NCBI GenBank assembly: GCA_027605045.1
Contig: JAQFWX010000091.1
Coordinates: 62,001-126,000 of the forward strand
DNA from: Phallus indusiatus
Lineage: Eukaryota > Basidiomycota > Agaricomycetes > Phallales > Phallaceae
Length of the DNA: 64,000 nt
Reading direction: 5' to 3'
Shown one piece after another: positions 23,546 to 34,764 of the stretch. The number at the start of each line of letters is the position of its first letter. Position 1 is the stretch's first letter. Below the pieces are notes generated by a model that had not been told where the DNA came from, made no database searches, and saw only the letters and a list, made by a program, of their open reading frames with translations. A program made the translations under genes and the position numbers.

Positions 23546-25001
23546 ATGGTACATCTTCTAAGCGCAATCCTTTCCTCTGTTTTCGTTGCAATTGTTCAAG
23601 GAGCTCAGTACAGCTTAACCGACAACGTTGTTGGTACTGGCTTTCTCTCCGCCTTCTCGCACCAAGCTATTGCCGTATGGTTTTACCACCTGTTCAAGCT
23701 TCAATTCACTAATTTGTCGTATTGCAGGATCCGACCCATGGTCGTGTAAAGTAACAAACACCTTACTATCGCAATTTTATTTTGCTAAAGTTTGGTCGTA
23801 GTTACGTCTCACAATCAGAGGCATTGTCTTTGAACCTTACCTATGCCAATGGTAATACGTTCATAATGCGAGCTGATGACACTACCGTACTTAGTGCATC
23901 GGGACCGGGTAGAAACTCTGTTCGCATTCAGAGTAACGCTCAATATAGCACGCATGTCGTTGTGTAAGTCACCTTTATTATGATGCAGCTCTTGGTATTA
24001 GCTTACCCCGTGTCCTTCAGAATGAATATTAGACATATGCCGGATGGTTGCTCGTAAGCCTGATATGACGTTCCGAAATTATTTGCGATCTTAGTTATTT
24101 TCGGTATAGCACTTGGCCAGCCGCATGGGAAGTGGGTGCTAATTGGCCTGACGGCGTAAGTGGTTCTTCTTACGAATTCCTTTTGGTCCCTAACTTAACC
24201 CGTTAATCCAGGGAGAGGTAGTATTCCCGTGTACTGCATCCGGTTCTTCAATGCTAAAATTATCTACAAGGTTGATATCATAGAAGGTGTCAACGGAATC
24301 GCACCTAATCAAGTTACTCTTCACACATCGTCGGGTTGCACAATGCCTAGCAGTACCACCCAAACAGGGTATGTATTATTTTTAACAGAGTCTAGAAGAA
24401 TGAAGATTCTCAAGATGTGTTAAGGAAAACCGTTGGAACAGATTGTAATGCTGCAGATAACGGCAATGCTGGATGCGGCGTGCAGTGTAACAAGGCTAAC
24501 AGTTTCGCCTCTGGATTCAACAATGTAGGGGGAGGCTGGTACGCAATGGAGCGCACCAATGGTTACATCAATGTCTGGTTCTGGGCACGAAACGACAACA
24601 CCGTCCCTTCTGATGTTAAGAATGGTGCTTCAACTATCAACACTTCAAACTGGGGGACACCGTTCGCCAATTTCCCGGATACTGATTGCGACTTGGCTTC
24701 ACACTTTGGACCTAACAACATCGTTATCAACCTGACTCTCTGTAAGCCCCTTATGATTATTCATCATTGTACCTTTTTTTTTCTGATCCGGCTTTTTCAT
24801 ATCAGGCGGTGATTGGGCTGGCGCTGTTTTCACTTCCCAGGGATGTGGAAGTGACTGTGTCAGTACGTAACCATATCTTTTCTTTCTCAAGTTGTTCCAT
24901 TTTCTGATTACTTGCTCTTTTGTTCAGCTTTTGTTAATGAGAATCCTTCGGCGTTTACTGACGCTTACTGGGATTTCGCCTCTTTGAATGTCTATCAATG
25001 A
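23546..25001 (+). CDS. secreted GH16 beta-1,3(4)-glucanase
   Basis: A laminarinase-like glycoside hydrolase of 316 residues, with a signal peptide (MVHLLSAILSSVFVAIVQG). Residues of the GH16 fold follow in order: ADPTHGR, LNLTYANGNTFIMRADDTTVL, RNSVRIQS, MNIRHMPDGCSTWPAAWEVG, the active site GGEVDIIEGVNG, TLHTSSGCTM, GCGVQCNKANSF, and VWFWARND. The first Glu of EVDIIE is the nucleophile and the second is the acid/base. Ten exons are needed (introns 23675-23726, 23745-23790, 23964-24020, 24054-24109, 24156-24211, 24218-24270, 24369-24424, 24742-24805, 24863-24927). Exon 6 is a 6-nt microexon, GGAGAG, at 24212-24217; it supplies Gly-Glu of the catalytic motif. The exons sum to an exact codon number. 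The enzyme likely acts on fungal wall or plant beta-glucan. Confidence 0.9.
24212..24217 (+). other. 6-nt microexon of the GH16 gene
   Basis: The bases GGAGAG lie between an acceptor (TTAATCCAG) and a donor (GTAGTA). The 56-bp intron upstream has a clear CTAAC branch site and the 53-bp intron downstream ends CTACAAG. Joining WPDG, GE and VDIIEG rebuilds the invariant GH16 active site. Without it, one long intron would delete the nucleophile. Confidence 0.85.
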
Positions 25002-25154
25002 TTGCTATCGGGTTATCGTTATTTTTTCTCTTGCTGTATTCTATGCCACTGCTTTCGATTGTTTGTATATCTCACTGGATTGGGCTGTATTAGTCATTTT
25101 GTCTTGTGTTATTTTACAATGCTGGTTTATATATGGGTCTGGCTTGTTATTAGT

Positions 25155-27092
25155 TTATTCTCTTCCCGTAACCTTCTTCCAAAGCGGAGTAAGAGCTTGC
25201 GCTACAGTACTTCCGGCGACTTCTAGCAAGTCCCTTTCCAAATCATCTTGTACGGACGTCAAAATCCGTCTACTCCTCCATCTGTCCGGGTGAAACCTCT
25301 TATGGCTTTTCTCTACCAACTCTTGAAAGTCCTTCCGAGGTAAGTACCCTTCTACTGTCTTGAAAAACTTCTCCACAGCGGTCCACTGAATATCGTTGAT
25401 TGTAAATGTGGGAGAGAGCATAGGCCAAGGAATAGATTGGAATAGTAAAGGATTTGATGCGTTATACTGAGCAGAATCGAATTGAATAGCGGTTTGAGTA
25501 TATCTTTCCAAAGCAGATCTGGCAGACCATCGCAGACCTCCTTTGACGTGTGAGGTAACTACCATCTGAGTGCCTTTTCTTTGTTTCCTCATCTCTTGCT
25601 CATGCGACTGTCGTTCAAGCTGATATTGCTCTACATAACGTCGATAGGCAGCCCGTTTGCGCTCTTCTTCTTCTCGTCTGATTTTCTGCTGCTTCTTTTC
25701 TTCTTCTGCACGCAATTCTTGCTCTTTGCGGCGACGAGCTTCTTCCTCCCAAAACGGCTTATCTTTCTCCAGCTCAGCTAGCTTGCGTCTCGATTCTTCA
25801 ATTTTTGTTTGTCTGATAGCTTCTTCATCTTCGCTAGGTTCTTCTGATGTGCTTTTCGAAGTGGATGGAATAGGCTTCTCTTCACCTTCCGGTTCGGGAT
25901 CAGTTGGGTCATTGATAGGGTCAGCTGGGTCGCTGAGAGGATCCCTCGGTTCACTGGAAGGATCAGTTGGGTCGCTGAAAACGGTAGAATCTCTAAGTTC
26001 AGGTGGGACTCCAAGTTCGTCCCAGAACGCATTCTGTAAAATGTCCCGCCGAGCTCTGAGCCTTGCATCGAGTTCAGCTTTGCGTTTTCTCTCTCTTCCA
26101 ACCTTTTTTTGATGTAATTCTCGTCGAGCGGTGAAGGGATCTTGGAATCTTGTTCTCTTTGTTCTTTCCATATCAGCATCGGAATCTTCTGAAGTTGATT
26201 GCAAGTCTATGTAGATTCTTTCTTGAGCTGGGGGAGGGATGCGTTAGAAACCTCACCTCAAACAGGATAAAGACATACCAGGGGCCGGTGATTTCTCTTT
26301 CTGCCATGTCCTGGGTCGTTTATTTCCCGGATCTTTAGGCGTCGATTGGTTGAAAAAGCTGGAAGAAGATGCATCACCATCCACAGACATATGATTCGGA
26401 CTACGAAAGCTTTGACCAGGCATTCTTGTTCCAAGAAATACAGGATCGTCGTCTGGGTTGGGTGCTCCCTGTGCCTGTCCGCGGAATTTTGGCGTAGGGG
26501 TTGTCCCTTCCATTTTGACAGTTTTCTCTGGCGTTTCGGGAACGGTGTTATGAGCGGAAAGGGGAGGTATATCTTGATCAAGGTCAGCTGCAGGTAAACG
26601 TCGATTGATGGAAGTAATGGCTGGAGGAGTGCGAACGATGCATTCGTATTCCGGGTCAAGTTTATGTATGTCCCACTGATCTTCTGTCATACGTACAACG
26701 CGACTGCAAGGATTTAGAAAAAAAGTTAGAAGAAGACAGCATTGTGATATAGATATAAATACATACCCGCATAGTTGAACTAGCCTAGGCCATGTACCCT
26801 CGTCTACTAAGCCCGGATCTGAACGGGCTCGTGGAACGAATCTCCACGTGCAAACGCCAGTATTCACATTCGTTTCAATCACGATTCGTTTGCTATCTAA
26901 CGATGAAGGTCTATGCGTAGAAGTGGTTTGATCACCCCCTGTCCAGCCTGAATTGGCTGTCAACGCGTCATAAGTCGCGAAACAGAGTACAGTTGAGGGT
27001 GATTTGAGTAATCTGTCTCTCTGAGAAGTGTCTATTACTCCTGGAAGAGTTCCAGCGACGAAAGGAAATAGAGGTTCTTCGGGTAATGTCAT
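25155..27092 (-). CDS. coiled-coil protein with C-terminal J-like HPD region
   Basis: A 607-residue protein in three exons (introns 26704-26766 and 26228-26278). I know this architecture from Agaricomycete genomes without an assigned function. The N-terminal 120 residues are globular (LFPFVAGTLPGVID, VCTWRFVPRARSDPG). A Ser/Pro-rich stretch and an acidic Asp-Pro repeat region (DPTDPSSEPRDPLSDP) follow. Then comes a strongly charged helix of about 120 residues (EEEARRRKEQELRAEEEKK). The C-terminal 80 residues contain ITINDIQW-like start, FFKTVEGYLPRKDF and KSHKRFHPDRWRSR. HPD in that position is the hallmark of J domains, so it may stimulate an Hsp70. It ends convergently, 153 bp from the GH16 stop. 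Confidence 0.8.
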
Positions 27093-27476
27093 TTGTAATT
27101 TGAGGATAGGTTACTGTTGCGAAATGGCGAAATTACTGTTGACGATGAGTCAGAATTGTAGACCAGGATGTGACAGAAGGGAGAGAGGAGAATGTGATTT
27201 GGTAGCCTCAAATAGTGGTTTTGACAAAAAATGGTCGCATGCGGTGGAAGACGCGAGAGAAGCGCGCAGAGTGTCCATGCACCAGAGTCCCAAGTCCAAG
27301 GTTCATGTGTCCATTCGGAAGTAGTCCATGAAACGGTGGTCCTTGGTAAAATAATAATTAGATTTTCACTCATTCTGACAAATAAACAATAGAACCAATT
27401 GATTTAAGTCATATCATGCCGTATATACACTCATATACATCAAAACGCTAATGCCATACAGAAAATATAGTATTTA
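27093..27476. other. intergenic between two minus-strand genes
   Basis: About 380 bp that should hold the promoter of the HPD-protein gene and the 3' end of the next gene. No clear TATA box or coding signal was seen. Confidence 0.5.
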
Positions 27477-28118
27477 TCAATTAACACGGGTTGTTCTCTC
27501 ACTTTTCGCCGCGAGAGGTGAATCAACGATAATGACAAATCGTTCAGCAGGATTCACGAGTTTCGAAGGGGAGACAGCAGGGCTGTTGAAGTCTACTCCA
27601 AAGAGAGCCGCAGATGCAGATGTAGATGCCTTTTCGTCCTTCTTTTCCCCTTTTGATTGAGCGATTTGAGAAAGGAATGGCACGGGCTCGAAAAACTCGT
27701 CGAGGCTTGATGAAAGGTCGCTAGTGCCTTTGATGGCCGAGCCTGGATTACCATCGTTGGCAAAGAGATCGCTACTTGCAAAAGGCCCTCTTTCTTCATC
27801 AGAGTCAGGGTTTAGCTCCAATTTCTTACTATCACGACGCTTAGTCATGAGAGGACTAGCTACTATCGTCTTCGGATCCAATACAAGACATCCAGAGCTA
27901 TAGATAAGACGGTAACATATAGTGTTACTGGTCGGTCAGCTTGACTGTGCGAAATCAACTTACCCCAACGATGCTCTTCCCTTTTTCGTTTTCAAAGTCG
28001 GAGAAATATCGCAAGGATGATCTTCTATGTCGAAGCCGGTGCCAATTGCTTGTCTCCTGTGCAACATATTCCTTGACTTCTGCTTGACAGGAGTTTGTGG
28101 TAGTTTGAATTGAGGCAT
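27477..28118 (-). CDS. hypothetical basic Ser/Pro-rich protein
   Basis: Not recognised. It has 191 residues in two exons with one clean intron (27898-27963, GTAAGT donor and a CTGAC branch site). The first exon is basic (MPQFKLPQTPVKQKSRN, LKTKKGRASLG), and the second is Ser/Thr/Asp-rich with several SP/TP sites (QTPVK, VASPL, NSPAVSPSK, VDSPL) that would suit CDK or MAPK phosphorylation. An acidic patch (LNPDSDEERG) lies mid-protein. No membrane segment or signal peptide is present. A nuclear, cell-cycle type protein is possible, but this is only from composition. Confidence 0.65.
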
Positions 28119-28511
28119 ACTAGGTGGGCGACAGACAGAGGATGTCTGGACTCGTTAAGGAAAAAAACAGCGGTCATTTATACGCTGTGGACTTTCTTGT
28201 CCGTAAAATTATGTCCTCAACGAGGACGGTATGTGTGGACAAAAAGCGTCGAACAAGAGGACAAATACGTTGGTCCTTACCGGCCTCACCACGACCCTGG
28301 ATTCAAAACAGAGCCGTCGCGTCGCATCGGCATACTACTATAGGTGTAGTTGTTCCGGGTGTTTAGAAGCTTCGTTTGTTTATTTCATTTCACGATCACA
28401 CCATGAACCAATCAATTCGGAGGCAATGGTAGAGTCATATAAATAGACATACATTGTTTGTTGGTTTATCGATAACAAATAAGACATTGCTTAATAAGTT
28501 GATGGCCATCA
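28119..28511. other. intergenic, no gene seen
   Basis: About 390 bp between the start of one minus-strand gene and the stop of the next. Short plus-strand open frames here have no homology I recognise and look like chance. Confidence 0.5.
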
Positions 28512-29209
28512 TTAGACAGAGTTCAGTCCAACATTCCCTATCCAAAGACCATGGAAAGCCAGAGCTATAACCGCAAACAGATTGAGTAGAGAACTGATGC
28601 CATGAAGCATCGCAAAGCGTTTCGTCAAAGCTTTCATGTCCTCTGAGACCTGATAAAAAAACAAATTAAATTGTCAGACTTCTTCTCGGTTTATAAAAGA
28701 ATAAAACGTTGAAGTTACCCCCTCGTCGGTATAGCTCTTCCCTTCGGCTTTCTCAAGTTTATGGCGCTGGAACATCGTCTTGCTAGTCATTGGACCGACA
28801 ACCCAGTCATTCAAACCCTGGGCTAGGAGCACAATAGTCAGTGTCCATGCTTGAGCGACGTCTTCTTGGAGAGGATTCGACCAGCTCAAGATGACCTCCG
28901 GATGACCCAAAGTCCAGAGAACAAGTAATCCGGCAGACAGAACTTCGGATAGCATAAAAAATATGGGAAATGTGCGATGTTGTAAAGTGCCGAACATTTG
29001 ACGAGCTGTAAACAGCTTAGTCCTATTTCCAGTAGTGCGCGTGAGGATATATGACCGAACTCACGCAATGCGCGGAAGGCAATGACTCCTCCAAAGAAGG
29101 TGATCCATATCGACATTCCAAAGAGAAAAGAGTAGGATATGAGATATAATCCATTGACAGATATAAGGCCGTAAGCCTTGGATAGAGTTAGAGTGTCTCC
29201 TGCTATCAT
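28512..29209 (-). CDS. TMEM205-like membrane protein (DUF4149)
   Basis: A four-helix membrane protein of 189 residues. It shows the family pattern: a first helix with GLYLISYSFLFGMSIWITFFGGVIAFRALPR, where the xALPR end is conserved (too long to be one motif, but clear from residue 20 to 50), then FGTLQHRTFPIFF, a helix with SAGLLVLWTLG, a helix with WTLTIVLLAQGLNDWVVGP, an RHKLEKAEGKSY linker and a last helix with MLHGISSLLNLFAVIAL. Introns are 29006-29064 and 28650-28718. TMEM205 in animals is linked to cisplatin export; the fungal role is unknown. The start at MIAGDT fits family length. It is divergent from the NIPA gene across 195 bp. Confidence 0.85.
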
Positions 29210-29404
29210 GTTTGCTGCAGAGTTGAGAAGCGGCGTAACGTAACGCTGACGACGTATGTGACCTCAGTTTTTGCTTACTGCGACCATCACTCGGAGGGAG
29301 AACACCCTCGCTCGAATCTTTTTTATATTCTCTAAATAATAGGCTTTGGACAGGATATACCATAATTTCAAACTATTGCCTTCGGAATTTCGACATTTTA
29401 TTTA

Positions 29405-31207
29405 ATGAATACATCGTCACCTGAAGATGTTCCCTCCTCAGACTCACCACCAACCTCTCATGCGCTGCACCCCGTCGTAGCTTTTATAATTGGTCTCGCA
29501 ATTATCCTTGGTGCAAGTCTCATGAATGCAGGAGGGCTAAACCTCACAAAACTTGATCATTCACGACAAGCCACGATTCCAAAATCATCACGAAAGCCCG
29601 ACTGGCTGCGGCCTTTATGGTTATTGGGCATGTTACTCTATGCGTATGTCCTAATCCTTGTTTCTCCTGGGATATCGTCGGTTTGCTTATTATAATTTGC
29701 TTAAAGTTTATCTCAATTAGTAGGGAGCACTCTGGCCCTCGAATTCATGCGCGCCGAATACGTCGCACCTTTAGGCTCTACATCGCTCATATTTAATTTC
29801 CTTTTCGCCAGCGTGTTAATTGGTACACCGGTCACATCTACTGATATTTATGGTACAGTAATAATCGTATTTGGCGTCATCGGTATTGTTCTCTTTGGCT
29901 CTATCAATTCTGGTCTATCGACCGACATGGATATTACACGTTTGAACCGCCTTTGGGGCCGGGGTGGTTGGTTAACTTTCTTCTTTCTGATGACCGCCGC
30001 CCTGTGCATTGTATATCTCTGGGTCAGCCAATTAGACGCTATTCTAACTAATCGTGCGGACATCACCTCCGTTCCATTCTCTGGAGAACGCGGACCGCAG
30101 CAACAAGGACGATCACGCACTGGGCTAATGCGGTACATAGCCGCTGTGCGTGCCAAGTACAGAGGAGTTTTGGAATGGCTCTATGATAAACTTGAAAGCT
30201 GGACAAGTACTCATGGTGATAAACAAATTGCTTGGACGTTGGGTATTGGCTGGGCGTGTTGCGGGGGAGGTTTGGCTGGTGGAACTCTAGTATTCGCCAA
30301 AGCTTGGTACGGTCAAGAATTATTTAGAGCCATAACTGATACTCATGAACAAAATATAGCGTTAAATTAATTTCTGGGACCTTGAGCCGTCAAAATACCG
30401 GAAACCAGGTATGTTTTCCTCACTCTTTCGCTTGAAACAATGTTTGTCTGACATGTGATTCTAGTTCGGTCATTTTACTGTTATCTTAACCTTTGCGCTG
30501 CTGGCCTCTACAGCTATTTTTCAAATAATATGTCTAAATCGTGGATTGCGAGTTTATGATTCCACTCTGGTAGTACCTGTCTTTTACGGTGTCTATACCG
30601 CCAGCGGGTTTCTGAATTCGTTAGTATTTAACGATGAAGGTAGGTCTCACGCTTTGGTCTCAAGAAAGTCGGTTATTTACAAAGGTTTTTAGTGGATGCC
30701 TACAAATCTTGGGATCTATTTCTCATTTTTCTCTCCGTCGTGGTCTTAATTGGAGGCGTGGTTTTATTAACTAACAAAAAGCCTGAAAAACCTGAACCAA
30801 CGCAATCCACCCAGCTATCTAATCTATCGCAGCGGTCTCGATCGTCCACTAAAAAACTAGCTAGCGATGAAGATGAAGATGGCGAAGAAGCCGGTTTGCG
30901 CCGTGCTGAGCCAGGGGAGGAAGAAGTCATGTGGCAGTTAGGCGATGATAGCGATGATGAAAATAACGTTCATGCTACTTCGGATGAAGGAAAGCCGCCA
31001 CAGCCTCGACGGCGGGAGTCGCACAAATATGTTCCTTCTACAGCTTCGCTTTCCGCAGAACATACAGGTTTGATTCAAAAAGAAGACGATGAAGATGACG
31101 ATAGGGATAACGAAGAAAGGCCAGGATCCAGAGGATCCGGTTTAGCACATACTAACGAGGCTTTCGGGAACTGGCAGGCAGCATCATCATCAGTCCAAAC
31201 GCGGTGA
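29405..31207 (+). CDS. NIPA-family magnesium transporter
   Basis: A multi-pass transporter of 525 residues (introns 29644-29706, 30307-30359, 30409-30464, 30640-30692). Family landmarks are the first helix (VVAFIIGLAIILGASLMNAGGLNLTK region), LSQLVGSTLALEFMRAEY, VAPLGSTSLIFNFLFA, IYGTVIIVFGVIGIVLFG, then FGHFTVILTFALLAST, YDSTLVVPVFYGVYTASG and SWDLFLIFLSVVVLIGGV. A soluble loop of about 130 residues is inserted after helix 5. The C-terminal tail is acidic (DEDEDGEEAG, DDSDDENN, KEDDEDDDRDNEE) and cytosolic, and may sense ions. NIPA proteins carry Mg2+ at the plasma membrane or endosomes. The intron 1 acceptor was chosen at CTTAAAG because it restores LSQLVGS. Confidence 0.88.
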
Positions 31208-31608
31208 CATTGTTCCCCTGATCTTTGTTGCTTTCTGTTTCGTGTATTTATTTCCAATACGACCATCTCATCCGCACGACACTTCATTATTTCCAGACTT
31301 ATAAGCATAACATAACATAATCTTCTGTATTATACATTTTTAGCTATAGAATTGTGCTCAACAAGTATGATTCCAAAATGCATCAGGGGGCAAAGTACGA
31401 TGGGTATTGCAGAAGGATAATAAAAACATGACAAAAGAATGAAGACATTGAAAAGTTCAGATATGAATCATAGTTCTACACCGTCCGTTTTGAGGGTTCG
31501 AAATATCAAAAGGACATAAAGTAAAGAGTGGCAATATCAACGAAAAAGAATGTTCATCAAGTCGTGAAAGGCTGTCCATGAGAGCAATATTAATGAAGAT
31601 CCTGGTTA
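31208..31608. other. convergent intergenic region
   Basis: About 400 bp between two convergent stops, probably overlapping 3' untranslated regions. No gene or repeat seen. Confidence 0.5.
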
Positions 31609-32611
31609 TTATTCCATAGGGTTCGTTCGGCCAGCCTACAATATTCAAATTCAACACAATATTTTCCAATATAATAATGAATTCTTTACCTGCTCTTCAC
31701 CTTCTTCACGACAACCGCAAAGTAACTCCGTCCACCATTTATTACGACGTTCCTCCCTTTCCATTTCCAATTGGGCGCGCCGATCTTCTGCGCCAAGGGG
31801 TGTAATTGGTGAAGGCAAGTCCAACGGTTGAGGTGGCGTAAGTTGGCTCCGTTTCTTCATTTTTTTCATCCGATGAGCTTTCCACCGTTCAGTTATGTCC
31901 GGTGTTCGCGGCGGGCTGTCTAAGCTGATCGTGCCCGGAATTGTGTAATCAGGATTTTCAAACGGGTTGTCTGTCTGGAAGATGGAATTGCGAGGTGTTC
32001 GGTTAGGTGAATTGGGAACTGATTGAGGTAGCGTTGTATCTTGCCCAGGAGGCGTTCTATCATCGTCATTTTTGAGTAGTTGATGCGGGTTTTGTGGGTC
32101 TGGCGTATTAGTCGTCGTTTTGTCGCGACTTGTAAAGAACTGCTGGCTAGCACGTCCGACTGACGCCAAAGATTCGGTAAGATTAGTGCTCGAGCTTCCG
32201 GAGCGAACCTCTCTAGCTTTTTTCCGCCTTTGTTTTTCTAGAACTTCCCAGCGTTTTAGATTCTGTGATAGCTTCAAAAACTAACTCGGAGCAACAAGAA
32301 AGGACCGGATAACGCACCTCTTCAACTTTCTTAGACTCCATATCTTCTTCCGTCATAGGAGGATAATTTGCGGGAGGCTCTTTAATAGAGTCTCCTGTGA
32401 GGGTCTCAGTATCATCATCGTCTGCGTCATGCACTGCTCGCTCCTTTGCCTTGCCCTTGCCCTTATGTGTTGAATGTACTAAGGTCTCGGTATCTGCATC
32501 GTCCCAAACGGCCTTTGAGATGTCTGCTTCATCACTTGGAGACGGCGGTTGCGATGAGGAAGCGAGTCGCTCATGCGGTATGTTAGTTGACAAACCCCTC
32601 AGCGAGGTCAT
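31609..32611 (-). CDS. conserved fungal hypothetical protein
   Basis: A 297-residue soluble protein in three exons (introns 32263-32317 and 31636-31689). I recognise the pattern from other basidiomycetes but no function is assigned. The N-terminus is Ser/Asp-rich with basic GKGKAKE. A charged helix (NLKRWEVLEKQRRKKAREVR) follows, then a Pro/Ser/Thr linker and a second charged helix (RRAQLEMEREERRNKWWTELLCG). The ending CREEGEEQAGRTNPME spans the last intron; the tiny last exon codes AGRTNPME and would be missed by frame-based calling. It looks like a scaffold or adaptor, which is inference. Confidence 0.72.
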
Positions 32612-32859
32612 AGTCAGGGTTGAACCTGGTTCAGTGTTAAACGTTAACCAGTTTAGGGATTATGTAATTGACACGGTTCGTGGGTATTATTGGAGCACTG
32701 CAACAAAAGCGAATAGAAATCTCTAAAGCTATAGTATAGACGGAAATAACAAAAGAGATCAGGGAATAAATGGGAAATGGTCCCGATATTGTCAAAGAAA
32801 CGAACGTCCAACTATATTGTCCATTTCCAGGAAACGTTTACAGAAATCTGAACAGACTT

Positions 32860-34224
32860 TTATCTCCTGGGTATAGAACGACCCCATCCCATATGTTCTT
32901 GATCGGCACTCAATACGACTGGTGTTTCACCATGGATGCTTTCTTGGTCGTTGTCTTCAGGTGCACGTTGTGCGCTATGGCGGCGCAGAATACCCATACT
33001 GCTATCCTCTGAGCTGATGTGTTCTCGAGGGTTATATGTAGATGAGCGGGGTGTTTCATTGCCGTGAAGGGAAAGAGACAACAGAGATGCCTTGGCGGTA
33101 TCGCGCATCTGCAGAATATTTTGACGGAAGGCATTCTGCTCGCGCCAATATTGAGTACGCTTCTCACGTTCTTCCTCACGAGTTCTTCTGTGCACAAGGT
33201 ATAACCCAACCAAGGTCCCAACCATACCTAGAGTATGATGATACACCTAGCGCATTTTGTCACTTATAAAGATCATACGTACCGCCGATGATGCCCAAGC
33301 CTACGACAATGTATACCCAGATAGCGAAGTGTTTAGGTGCTTGAGGCGAAACACCGCAAGTGAGGTTGGGCAAACAGTTGTTGGATTCACACCTTGAAAA
33401 GGAAATCAATAGCCTATCAAACAACGTGCTGTAACAACCTTACTCCTTATCTGCTGTACAGGCATCCCCAAAGAGCTTTTGTTCGAGGCACATTTTCTGT
33501 GACGCATCGCAGTACAAACCGGTAACACAATTTCCACTACAAGCGAAAATATAATTGAATGTGAGGATAAGGTTGAAAAAAAAGAGCACCTACCGGGACA
33601 CGACATAAATAAACTCTTCATTGTTGGGTCCGAACGCGGTATATGGCATCTGCTCTACGACACAGGGTTGGTTTATAGTTACGTTGGCCCAGCTTGTTAC
33701 ATTTTAGTGTAAAAAAATCATTGGTATGAGAAGAAATATTTACAAGCATTGGAAGTTAAGGCAGACACTGCCGTTATGGTTGAAATTCTTGTCTGCAAGT
33801 TCCTTGAAATTGGGGGGAGGCGCACATTCATCTAAGAAGCCATTCAATATCTGCATGATCTGAGATAATTTGCTGAAATATTGAACAGACCATCTCTATT
33901 TAATTGACATGGGCTTCCGACGGGGAGAAGGGCCTGGCAAGCATCGCCTTCGTCGGGACAAAATTCACCAAGGGGACATTTTGGGGGAAGATCAGCACCT
34001 TGAGGATAGCCCAAGGGAAATTCATCTTTTCGACAGCCTTTGTCTTGACAGAATCCTGAGTTGTTGCAGAATTGGGTATCACCACAGTCCCCTATGAGCT
34101 CATATGTGCCGATCTCCAGCTGATTGTGTGCCTGTGAGCAATTTCCATTGAGATTTTTTGTGTCGGCGGCATAAACAAGTGTCCGAGAAAACAAAACAAA
34201 AAGGAGCGGGAGTTGAGAAAACAT
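32860..34224 (-). CDS. Cys-rich type I membrane protein
   Basis: A secretory-pathway protein with signal peptide MFSQLPLLFVLFSRTLVYA, a Cys-rich ectodomain of about 220 residues, one membrane helix and a cytosolic tail. Ectodomain landmarks are GTYELIGDCGDTQFC, GCRKDEFPLGY, GEFCPDEGDAC, SPCQLNRD, ECAPPPNF, GLYCDASQKMC and ADKECESNNCL. The helix is FAIWVYIVVGLGIIGGMVGTL. The tail starts HRRTREEEREKRTQYWREQ and continues with NAFRQNILQMRDTAKAS. Several short introns interrupt the ectodomain; the one starting with a GTCTGT donor joins NRD to DECAPPP. Related proteins occur across Agaricomycetes with unknown function. A surface sensor or adhesion role is conceivable. Confidence 0.8.
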
Positions 34225-34764
34225 TAGAGCAGCAGACAGTGTAATGACAAGTTTCGTTGCCTCAAAAGGCTCACATTGAGCGCTTTTCTGTGTCACGTGT
34301 CACGTCCACATGCAACCGTGACAATTTGTGAGTTTGCGATGCTTACGGCCTTCATTGAAACCCTTCTTTTCGCGAATGAATTGGTACGAAGACATTTCCG
34401 ACATTATATAACTCTCAATTCAATTTTTTTTTCACTCCTTATATGCATACTAGAAAGAGATTGAGCCGAGAACGTCTGCGATCTATCGATACTCCAAGAG
34501 TAATACGCCGCATCCTTTGTTGAAAGAGCTGGCAATGTCCACGATATTTATATACTATCTAATCTTAATCAAGGATTGTTAAAAATACACCGTGTTATAT
34601 TTTATCTTAAGGGGGTCAACCGGTACATCCGAAACGGTGAGATGACAAGCAGAAGACCTCGGCTATTATATATTATATACGACCTGAATCACTGAATCAG
34701 AAATAGGCTGGTCAAAGATTAGCGAGGCTATCACGGATGAACAAGAGATTACGATATGGTTTTC
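34225..34764. other. intergenic, no gene seen
   Basis: About 540 bp between two minus-strand genes, AT-rich with TATA-like runs near 34660. It should hold the promoter of the Cys-rich membrane protein gene. Confidence 0.5.

Noticed and set aside
24156..24270. One 115-bp intron in the GH16 gene instead of a microexon
   Set aside because: It would remove the invariant Gly-Glu of the active site; both smaller introns have good signals.
29210..29363. N-terminal extension of the TMEM205-like protein from an upstream ATG
   Set aside because: Family members start just before the first helix; the upstream frame is different and looks like leader.
29644..29750. Intron 1 acceptor of the NIPA gene at AATTAG or TAGTAG
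   Set aside because: These break the frame before GSTLALE; the CTTAAAG acceptor gives LSQLVGSTLALE in frame.
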